A stretch of 64,000 nucleotides of DNA from an uncultured Lachnospiraceae bacterium (lineage in GTDB: Bacteria > Bacillota > Clostridia > Lachnospirales > Lachnospiraceae). Below, in pieces: positions 45,270 to 51,553 of the stretch. The notes beneath the pieces are model-generated. The model worked only from the letters and a program-made list of their open reading frames with translations, ran no database searches and was not told the origin of the DNA. Position numbers and translations under genes: made by a program. Location: contig CAJUHR010000002.1 in the NCBI GenBank assembly GCA_910586255.1, positions 136,895-200,894 on the forward strand. The letters run 5' to 3'. Position 1 is the stretch's first letter; every line of letters starts with the position of its first letter.

Positions 45270-45359
45270 CCATACTCTCAGGGCATAGTAATGAGAACCA
45301 GCATTGTAGATGTCAGAATCCAGAATCCTAGTAGCAGTGAGAATGACCTGAGAGTATGG
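45270..45359. repeat. 13-bp inverted repeat enclosing 64 nt
   Basis: CCATACTCTCAGG (45270-45282) and CCTGAGAGTATGG (45347-45359) are perfect. In RNA or ssDNA they would close a large loop. Possible leader control, or a second-strand initiation structure. Confidence 0.6.
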
Positions 45360-45448
45360 AACCTGTCTTTTGCCCTTCCTGGGCACAAAAATCCAATCAT
45401 ATTGTATCATAGATTGAATTTTTTTGAAAGAGAAAATCTGTTGTCGCG

Positions 45449-45515
45449 GTTGCTGTCGGTACATTGGAGACCGTCATTGTCAAAGAGGTTGTTGTCGGTG
45501 CATTGGGAACCGTCA
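45449..45515 (+). repeat. Two 28-bp imperfect direct repeats
   Basis: 45449-45476 and 45488-45515 agree at 24 of 28 positions, 39 bp apart, with CGGT...ACCG symmetry inside each. They lie just before the ssDNA-binding candidate gene and may be protein-binding sites. The stretch 45360-45448 holds nothing clear. Confidence 0.6.
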
Positions 45516-45540
45516 AATATAAAAAGAAGAAGGTGGTTGA

Positions 45541-45795
45541 ATGAAAGCAACTGTATTAGGCGTACAGCCGGTTGATTATGTCAGCAAGCGTTCTGGCCAA
45601 CCGGTTAAAGGTATCACATTTCATGTCATGCATAAGGACCAGCAGGTACGTGGGGATGCCGTATCCAATGTATTTGTCTCAGACAATCTTGGTATCCCCG
45701 GAATCATAGACATAACCCCCGGCACCTGTATCGATGTGGAATACAACAACCGGGGCTATGTCTGCGGCCTGACCGTTATTCCCCCCTCAAAGTAG
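45541..45795 (+). CDS. Candidate ssDNA-binding protein (gpV-like)
   Basis: 84 residues, beta-rich, AAGGTGG ahead of the ATG. The sequence MKATVLGVQPVDYVSKRSGQPVKGITFHVM followed by a C-terminal CIDVEYNNRGYVCGLTVI suggests a small OB-fold protein. Proteins of this kind sit next to rolling-circle Rep genes in Firmicute plasmids and phages. In inoviruses gpV coats the ssDNA before packaging, and this place before the origin and Rep fits that. The function is inferred from context and fold impression. Confidence 0.55.
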   Translation: MKATVLGVQPVDYVSKRSGQPVKGITFHVMHKDQQVRGDAVSNVFVSDNLGIPGIIDITPGTCIDVEYNNRGYVCGLTVIPPSK

Positions 45796-45807
45796 CACTA
45801 GCCGGCC

Positions 45808-45872
45808 GTCAAGGGCCTGAGGGTGGAGATTTTCCTGACGCATTACCAGGAAAATACGACCCGTCCCTTGAC
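45808..45872. repeat. Nested stem-loop with ACGCATTAC loop
   Basis: An outer GTCAAGGG/CCCTTGAC pair (45808-45815, 45865-45872) surrounds a perfect inner stem ATTTTCCTG/CAGGAAAAT (45829-45837, 45847-45855) with the 9-nt loop ACGCATTAC. Stem and loop sizes copy the main origin hairpin, and the loop ends in ATTAC too. Confidence 0.75.
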
Positions 45873-45900
45873 AGCCTGAATGTTAGGATACTGGCCTGCT

Positions 45901-45934
45901 GGTGGTTGATAGGCGCACTTTCCTATCAACCGCC
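45901..45934. repeat. 13-bp stem-loop upstream of the origin
   Basis: GGTGGTTGATAGG pairs with CCTATCAACCGCC (one G-T) around CGCACTTT. Candidate single-strand origin or structural element of the phage ssDNA. Confidence 0.7.
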
Positions 45935-45983
45935 TTGTCTGCCCGTAAGACTTCCGGCATGGATTTTTGTGCCCGGAGGCCGG

Positions 45984-46011
45984 GAAGTCCCGCTAGTATT
46001 ACCGGGACTTC
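45984..46011 (+). other. CRESS-type replication origin with TAGTATTAC
   Basis: A perfect 9-bp stem, GAAGTCCCG (45984-45992) and CGGGACTTC (46003-46011), with the 10-nt loop CTAGTATTAC. The nonanucleotide TAGTATTAC (45994-46002) is that of circovirus origins, which Rep nicks between positions 7 and 8, here T46000 and A46001. The left arm can also pair with GACTTCCGGC at 45949-45958, an alternative fold. Confidence 0.9.
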
Positions 46012-46012
46012 T

Positions 46013-46112
46013 GTCGATAAGGTCAAAAAGCGATTACAAATCAAGGGTTTCCGGCCATCGACAGCACATTGTCGATAAGTCGATAATGTCGATAAGCGAC
46101 CACAAATTAAGG
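46013..46112 (+). repeat. Rep-binding iterons GTCGATAA and longer repeats
   Basis: GTCGATAA occurs at 46013-46020, 46071-46078, 46079-46086 and 46088-46095, with an inverted TGTCGAT at 46057-46063. A 19-bp repeat AAGCGAttACAAATcAAGG (lower case varies) occurs at 46028-46046 and 46094-46112. The first iteron is one base from the origin stem, as in circoviruses. The rest up to 46280 is AT-rich with no further element that I can name. Confidence 0.85.
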
Positions 46113-46280
46113 TTTTAAAAAATCCCTAAATTATCGTCCCAGATGCCAGGTACAGTGATTTACGCCGTAGATTTATCGGAAAAACACGTTTTTTGTTTTT
46201 CGCATCCAAAGCGGTAGGCGCGTAAGCAAGCTAGAAAATATGTCCGTTTCCGGACTGACAAAAATAGTGGGGGAATAAAA

Positions 46281-47267
46281 ATGGCACAAACGGATACACA
46301 ATCACGCAAATGGCAAATCACAATTAACAATCCTGTCGAAAAGGGTTATACCCACGATTTTATCAAATCTGTCCTGTCTGATATGAGATCACTGATCTAC
46401 TGGTGCATGGCTGATGAGATAGGGGAAAACGGTACATACCATACGCACATTTTTCTTCAAAGTCGTGGAGGGACAAAATTTTCAACATTAAAGAAACGGT
46501 TTGAGGGCGCTCATTTTGAAATGGCCAAAGGTACATCCCAGCAGAACATGGAGTATGTTTCCAAAACCGGCAAATGGAAGGATAACAAAAAATCAGAGAC
46601 ATCGGTATCCGGCACCTTTGAGGAATTTGGAGAAATGCCGGTGGAACGCCAGGGCCGTAGAAATGATCTGGATGACCTCTACAGTATGATAAAGGATGGA
46701 TATTCCGATTATCAGATACTGGAAGTCATGCCGGAAAGTTTAATCCATTTAGATAAAATGGAACGTATTAGACAGACTTTCCGGTATGAACAATACAAAG
46801 AAGTTTTTCGGAATGTTAGCTGTCATTATATTTACGGGACTACTGGTTCTGGAAAAACTCGTTCCGTTGTGGAACATTTTGGTTACACCAATCTATATCG
46901 CGTAACAGATTATATGCACCCATTTGATAGCTATAAGGGACAAGATGTTATGGTTTTTGAGGAGTTTCGCTCTGGTATTCCTTTTTCCGAAATGCTTAGT
47001 TATCTTGACGGGCATCCGGTTGAGCTTCCTTGCCGTTATTTTAATAAACATGCTTCTTATACCAAGGTGTATATTTTAACAAATATCCCGCTTTCTCAGC
47101 AATATACAGGGATCCAGATGGACAAACCAGATGATTGGATGGCGTTTTTACGCCGTATTAATACAGTTACTCAAGTATTTCCCACCGGCTCCCACACTCA
47201 GAAAATAGAATTTACTCCGGACGGGTTTTACCGGATGTTAGATTGTGAGGTGTCGCCCTTTGATTGA
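46281..47267 (+). CDS. rep: CRESS-DNA-type Rep: HUH endonuclease and SF3 helicase
   Basis: 328 residues with every landmark of eukaryotic-virus-type Rep. Motif I WQITINN (11-17), motif II H54-T-H56 followed by LQ, motif III with the nicking Tyr Y92-x-x-K95 (EYVSK), Walker A GTTGSGKT (186-193), Walker B VMVFEE (223-228), motif C with N268 (YILTN). The WQITINNP and EYVSK forms are very close to circovirus Rep (FTLNNP, EYCSK). It nicks and joins the TAGTATTAC origin upstream and unwinds DNA. Most known inovirus Reps lack an SF3 helicase domain. GGGGGA precedes the ATG. Confidence 0.93.
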   Translation: MAQTDTQSRKWQITINNPVEKGYTHDFIKSVLSDMRSLIYWCMADEIGENGTYHTHIFLQSRGGTKFSTLKKRFEGAHFEMAKGTSQQNMEYVSKTGKWKDNKKSETSVSGTFEEFGEMPVERQGRRNDLDDLYSMIKDGYSDYQILEVMPESLIHLDKMERIRQTFRYEQYKEVFRNVSCHYIYGTTGSGKTRSVVEHFGYTNLYRVTDYMHPFDSYKGQDVMVFEEFRSGIPFSEMLSYLDGHPVELPCRYFNKHASYTKVYILTNIPLSQQYTGIQMDKPDDWMAFLRRINTVTQVFPTGSHTQKIEFTPDGFYRMLDCEVSPFD

Positions 47268-47481
47268 GTTTACCAGGTTGGAGCTCCTCTTCCTCCGGAG
47301 AATGGTGTCATCCGATATTCGTGATTCAGAGCGGCAGTTAGAACGGTGTGAAAGGCTTCTATCTTCCCAATATGAGGAGGCCATGCAGGAGAAGATAGCT
47401 ATAACAACTTCGGAGCTCCGAAATATGCGCTCTATCCTCTCCCGCCTGGATGATGAAATCTCCCGGATAGCTCTTTCGTAA
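47245..47481 (+). CDS. Small coiled-coil protein overlapping rep
   Basis: 78 residues from GTG 47245, or 73 from TTG 47260; both overlap the rep end. Strongly helical with RDSERQLERCERLLSSQYEEAMQEK. Its stop abuts the right dif-like site, so it is the last gene of the element. Coupling to rep is likely. Unknown role. Confidence 0.5.
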   Translation: MRCRPLIEFTRLELLFLRRMVSSDIRDSERQLERCERLLSSQYEEAMQEKIAITTSELRNMRSILSRLDDEISRIALS

Positions 47482-47515
47482 TTATTCGTGATAAAGAATA
47501 GTTTAACGAATAGTT
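47480..47515 (+). repeat. Right dif-like site D4
   Basis: A direct repeat of D1 (38770-38803), with TATTCG...CGAATAGTT arms and the shared TTTAACGAATAGTT end. The 19-bp inverted repeat (47507-47525) runs from it into the LCP gene. Confidence 0.7.
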
Positions 47516-47524
47516 GGAACTGTT

Positions 47525-47577
47525 CCCTCCCTCTAATTCCCAGGTCCTGCAACTGGCCCGGTTGCAGGTGAATGTTC
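47525..47577 (-). repeat. LCP gene 3' end repeat at the right junction
   Basis: Identical to 38853-38875 over the first 23 bp and similar after that. It contains the LCP stop codon and last codons, so the gene stays intact beside the element. Confidence 0.8.
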
Positions 47578-49185
47578 CTGTCCGGGAGCCTCTAAAAATG
47601 CATTTGGAGAATCCCCTTGATTCTCTGATGGACCGTTTCCTCCTCCCGGGCCATCCGTTCCTCCCGGGGATGTCTGTGAGCCGCCTGGCGCAGCCAGAGA
47701 ACCATTTGCAGAGTCTGTCTCTGTATTATCTGGGACAGTTGGTTCCGGCGCGTTTGAAGGCGGCTGTGACCCTTCATTTTCCTCCTCATTTTCTTCCTGG
47801 CTTTCCCCGGCGGATGTTTCCTCCACAGATTCGGTGACTTCCTGGGAGGACGGATTTTCTGCCTCGTCCTGTTTCGGCGGCTGTTCCGGTTGATTTTCAT
47901 TGTCTGTCGGAGGTGCTGCCTCTGCCGGGGCCGAATCGGTAGGATTTATCGCCTCGGGCGGATTTTGCTGATTGCCGGTGTTGCCCTCAGCCCCTACATT
48001 TTTTCCGGATTCCGTGTCTTTTCCCGGACTCCCCAGGCCACTGACCTCTGCAATTCTCGCACTGATATTTTTGACAACTCCGGACGGTACAAACTGCGTG
48101 TCATCGTATAAAAAGCTGTGCAGCTGGACAACATTACTCTCTAAGGTTGTGGGGATGACGCAATCCTTTTTTCCGATTTTCATTTCCGAGTGGGAAAAGG
48201 GAAATCCCGATGTCTGACCGATATAATATTTTTTTATATCCTTAGCAACAATCATCAGATCATCAACGCCGATGCTGGTTGATATTTGAGGAAAAACTGT
48301 GCCTACCAGAATCCGCAAAGTATTAAAGTCTGCCTGTTTAGCTTTTTCCATAGCCAGGCCCAAAACCTTCCTCTGACGCTCTGTCCGGTTAAAATCCGTA
48401 TCCATCAGCCGAAGCCGGGAATAGGCGACAGCCTGTACTCCGTCTAAATGATTCATTCCACTATGCTCTAATTGTACGGAGCCCACACCGGTGGAATTGA
48501 CTGTCTCTGTAATAAAGGAATTGATATAGGCAAATTCTTTGTCAGTGATCTCCAGGTCAATGCCTCCCAGAATATTGATCGCGTCCACAACGGCTTTCCA
48601 GTTAAAGGTTGCATAGTCTTCTATGTGAAGATCAAGATTTTCCTTTAGAGCCTCTCCTGCCTGCTCTCTCCCACCCAAAAAGTATGCTTCGTTGATTTTA
48701 TTATAATTCCCTTCCGGGTCGATCTTCAAATAAGTATCCCGGAACACGGAGGCAAGGCGAATCTCTCCTGTTTTCCGGTTAATGCTGCAAAGTATCTGTA
48801 CATCTGCCAGAGCGCCCTTTCCCAGATTGCCATCCCGTGAATCTACACCATATACAACAATCGTCCAGTAACCGCTGGTTTTTGAATGTTTCCATATGCC
48901 AAAGCCGATCAGCAGCACAGATAAAAGAAGTACCAATCGCAGCCATTTTTTCTTTTTTCGTCTCTTAGGCTTCTTTGCACACCAATGATTGTTTGAGGAG
49001 CCATGTCCCGAAACCGATGAGCGTTTTCGGCCTTCGCGATGATTCTCCAGCTCATCCAGATCTTCGATGATCTCAAAATCATCGAAATCCTTCTCTCTTT
49101 TTTGGGAAGTCCTTGTTCTGCCGTTTTTCTGTCTTGCCCTCATCCGGTCAATTTCATCTTCATAATTGTTATTTCTGTATTTCAT
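47533..49185 (-). CDS. LytR-CpsA-Psr (LCP) family protein
   Basis: 550 residues from ATG 49185. A charged cytoplasmic N-terminus with KKPKRRKKKK is followed by one TM helix (about 80-97) and the LCP domain (VVYGVDSR, RLASVFRDTYLKI, NKINEAY, GGIDLEI, LDGVQAVAYSRLR). These enzymes attach teichoic acids or other glycopolymers to peptidoglycan. A Pro/Glu/Ser-rich tail of about 160 residues ends in GPVAGPGN. The tail end is duplicated across the phage-like element, so the final codons were probably swapped at integration. Confidence 0.92.
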   Translation of the reverse strand: MKYRNNNYEDEIDRMRARQKNGRTRTSQKREKDFDDFEIIEDLDELENHREGRKRSSVSGHGSSNNHWCAKKPKRRKKKKWLRLVLLLSVLLIGFGIWKHSKTSGYWTIVVYGVDSRDGNLGKGALADVQILCSINRKTGEIRLASVFRDTYLKIDPEGNYNKINEAYFLGGREQAGEALKENLDLHIEDYATFNWKAVVDAINILGGIDLEITDKEFAYINSFITETVNSTGVGSVQLEHSGMNHLDGVQAVAYSRLRLMDTDFNRTERQRKVLGLAMEKAKQADFNTLRILVGTVFPQISTSIGVDDLMIVAKDIKKYYIGQTSGFPFSHSEMKIGKKDCVIPTTLESNVVQLHSFLYDDTQFVPSGVVKNISARIAEVSGLGSPGKDTESGKNVGAEGNTGNQQNPPEAINPTDSAPAEAAPPTDNENQPEQPPKQDEAENPSSQEVTESVEETSAGESQEENEEENEGSQPPSNAPEPTVPDNTETDSANGSLAAPGGSQTSPGGTDGPGGGNGPSENQGDSPNAFLEAPGQEHSPATGPVAGPGN

Positions 49186-49204
49186 AATGGCTAGAAATCC
49201 TTTC

Positions 49205-51325
49205 TCAATCAATCAGCTTCCTGTAATAGGGCCAATTGGCATCCCGGACGGCTACGGTTACATTGTTGACATCACCGCTGCTCTCATGAATACAGCGGAT
49301 TCTTCCGTCCTCTGTCCATTCCAGAAACATAATCACGTGGGCGCTTTCGCCGGTGCGGATAATAATATCACCTGGCTGTAGATTATCCCGGCTGACCGGA
49401 CTTCCACAAATAGCCAGTCCGGATGTGCTTTCATAGGGGAGGCGATTGCCGGTGACACTCCAATAAACCCAGTTAATCCAGCCGGAGCAATCTAAACCTC
49501 TGAGGATTCTTCCCTTTTCGTCAGGGCTGATCAGTGTTCCGAAATTGTTTCGGGAATAGTTGGGGGCAGAAGGCTTGCCGCCCCAATAATAAGGAACCTT
49601 TCCCACGGAAGAAAGGGCAAAACGGATAACATTCCTGCGAGTTTCCGAAAGCTCCCTTGGGAGCCGTTCCATATATTCTTCGATCTCATAGCTGGTCAAA
49701 GGATTTCTCATGGAAAAGGCAGATACGGTCAGGCCGTACTTCTGATACCAATCCTGACTGCTCAAATATCTCGCCGCATCCATAGTCTCCTGATTCCACC
49801 CCTGCCATCCGTTTTCCTCGATATTGTCCGGATTGTTCCCATAGGGATCCCTTTTAAAGAGACCGTCATTCTCCTTAATGCCCCGAATCCTCATATGTAT
49901 TATCAAATCCACATGTCCCGGACATTTCTGTGGTTCGGAAGCATCCTTGCCGTTTTTATTTTCCTTGACAGCGTTTTCCTCGTTGGTATTTTCCTCAGTG
50001 ATATTTTCCTGTGCCGGCACTGTCTCGGAGACATCGGAAGGAGTTGCTTTTGGCAATGTAATTTCCTCTGCGCTATCGCTGCCCGCAGCAGAGGGACTGG
50101 CCGTTCCCTGACCTGCTATAAGTACCAGGGAACTGCTCTTAGGGGAAGCAGTGTCCGATTCTTGTTCATTTTCTGCTGAAGCATCCTTCTGTTCAGAAAC
50201 CTCCGCTGGGCTTTCTCCCGCTGCCATAGAATTTGATATCCCCTCAGAGGCGGATGCGGCAGGTTGTATTACCTTTGATGCCGCTGAGGCTCCCGCTGAA
50301 TCTGCATTATCTTTAGAATCATCTGCCTCTCCCGCTTTGCTCTCCGGATTTGCAGCCTGCAGTTCCCCATTGCCGGTCTCTGTATCCGATTCGGTGACTG
50401 ACGCCGCCTCTCTGGATGGTTGGGTATCCGAGGCGTTTTTGCGGGAAGCATCCCTGGCCGTTTTGGTTCCTGCTATAATCGTTTTCTCCCAAGTTCTTGT
50501 GGAATGATCATTGCCCACTCCCCCGAAAACAGCACGGCTTCCCTCCTGGGCCTGGGCGACAGCTTGTCTTGCGGCTTCCTCCTCTGCCTCTGCCTCCCGT
50601 TCCAGACGTTTCCTCTCATCCTCCTCGCTAAGGCAGCCATCACAATAGTATAATTCACTCATGCTGATAGAATAGGAATGGGATACCTCCCAGAGAGCCT
50701 TGGCACAGGAAAGAAATAAATCATAGTCTCCGGCATTTTTGTAGTAGGAATATACATTTGCCACAGACATAATATCAATGACATTAGAATAGGCACTGAT
50801 TGGCTCTCCGTCCCCGTTGGTCACAGTGGTACGGATATTGCGAAACGAATTGACAGTCCAGGTATCCGGATTATCCGGGTCGTGTTTCTCATCCTTTGGA
50901 TTGAAATCTCCCATCACCTTGGTTCGGGGCTGTCCCAAACGGGATGCTAACTGCTCTGGCGTCAGATCAGCATAGTCATAGATACTGTTCATCCATAAGC
51001 CGTCCTGGGTCATCAGCTCTATAAATGCCTTTCCCCCATAGCTTTTGGAAAGATCCTCCGTGTCAGCATCTTCGGGAAAATAATGAGCCAGGTTCAATTC
51101 TTCTGGTGATGGCTGAAATTCTTCTTTTGTTTCTTCCTCCGTCTCTTTTGCATCTGTCATAGTTTCTGTATCTGAAAGGCTGGTCACAGCCGGCAGTGGT
51201 CTTATATCAGCTTCTGCCTCTGATACGATTGCCACAGCTGGCTGCGGTTTGTATAAATCTGAAGCAGCAAAAATACATCCTCCGGCTGCTGTCATCAAAA
51301 TAGCTGAAATCCATTGTCTATTCAT
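49205..51325 (-). CDS. NlpC/P60 peptidoglycan hydrolase with long linker
   Basis: 706 residues. An N-terminal signal anchor (residues 5-22) leads to an acidic segment and a domain with SYSISMSELYYCDGC. A low-complexity Ser/Ala/Glu linker spans about residues 240-460. The NlpC/P60 domain holds the catalytic C613 (LDCSGW), H663 (SAHVIM) and H680. The linker should span the wall. It lies 19 bp upstream of the LCP gene and probably shares its transcript. Predicted to cut stem peptides. Confidence 0.88.
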   Translation of the reverse strand: MNRQWISAILMTAAGGCIFAASDLYKPQPAVAIVSEAEADIRPLPAVTSLSDTETMTDAKETEEETKEEFQPSPEELNLAHYFPEDADTEDLSKSYGGKAFIELMTQDGLWMNSIYDYADLTPEQLASRLGQPRTKVMGDFNPKDEKHDPDNPDTWTVNSFRNIRTTVTNGDGEPISAYSNVIDIMSVANVYSYYKNAGDYDLFLSCAKALWEVSHSYSISMSELYYCDGCLSEEDERKRLEREAEAEEEAARQAVAQAQEGSRAVFGGVGNDHSTRTWEKTIIAGTKTARDASRKNASDTQPSREAASVTESDTETGNGELQAANPESKAGEADDSKDNADSAGASAASKVIQPAASASEGISNSMAAGESPAEVSEQKDASAENEQESDTASPKSSSLVLIAGQGTASPSAAGSDSAEEITLPKATPSDVSETVPAQENITEENTNEENAVKENKNGKDASEPQKCPGHVDLIIHMRIRGIKENDGLFKRDPYGNNPDNIEENGWQGWNQETMDAARYLSSQDWYQKYGLTVSAFSMRNPLTSYEIEEYMERLPRELSETRRNVIRFALSSVGKVPYYWGGKPSAPNYSRNNFGTLISPDEKGRILRGLDCSGWINWVYWSVTGNRLPYESTSGLAICGSPVSRDNLQPGDIIIRTGESAHVIMFLEWTEDGRIRCIHESSGDVNNVTVAVRDANWPYYRKLID

Positions 51326-51485
51326 CTTATGCCCCTGTTATTGTCTCATTTTATCGAAAAATCTTTGATGATAAAGCCTTATTAGATATTCATTCTATAC
51401 TATAGCATAAAATAAACGGGAAAAACAGAGACAACTTTTAAAAAATCATTTAAGAAACCTTAAGAAACGGAAGAAAAAGCGGGAA

Positions 51486-51514
51486 TTGACGAATAAAGCA
51501 TCATAAGTTATAAT
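51486..51514 (+). promoter_or_regulatory. glmS promoter
   Basis: TTGACG (51486-51491), 17 bp, TATAAT (51509-51514), 39 bp before the glmS ATG. The remaining 51326-51485 is AT-rich; I find no glmS ribozyme core. Confidence 0.8.
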
Positions 51515-51553
51515 AAATGCAATTTTCTGAAATTCATAAAAGGAGAAAAATCT

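Larger units (their letters stand above)
38804..47515 (+). mobile_element. Integrated inovirus-like element with CRESS-type replication module
   Basis: About 8.7 kb, within the usual 5-11 kb of inovirus genomes. It has a coat-adsorption-Zot morphogenesis block (39.0-43.9 kb) and a replication block with ribbon-helix-helix protein, ssDNA-binding candidate, CRESS origin and Rep (44.1-47.5 kb). No integrase is encoded. Dif-like palindromes lie at 38770-38803, 38821-38842, 44091-44106 and 47480-47515. A 53-bp near-repeat of the LCP gene 3' end flanks it (38853-38905, 47525-47577). The exact ends depend on which pair recombined; I chose the outer dif-like pair. The coding strand is uniform except for two small regulators. 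Confidence 0.85.

Noticed and set aside
45270..45359. The 13-bp inverted repeat as the main replication origin
   Set aside because: The loop is 64 nt and has no TAGTATTAC-like nonanucleotide; the hairpin at 45984-46011 fits far better.
45291..45575. 94-residue plus-strand frame before the ssDNA-binding candidate
   Set aside because: It lies over the direct repeats, giving a repeated LLSVHW translation, and lacks a ribosome binding site.
47533..48000. Plus-strand frames opposite the LCP tail
   Set aside because: They are mirror frames of the Pro/Glu/Ser-rich LCP C-terminus, without ribosome binding sites.
51326..51553. glmS ribozyme upstream of glmS
   Set aside because: The region is AT-rich with a plain promoter 39 bp before the start codon. 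That leaves no room for the ribozyme, and I see none of its core.
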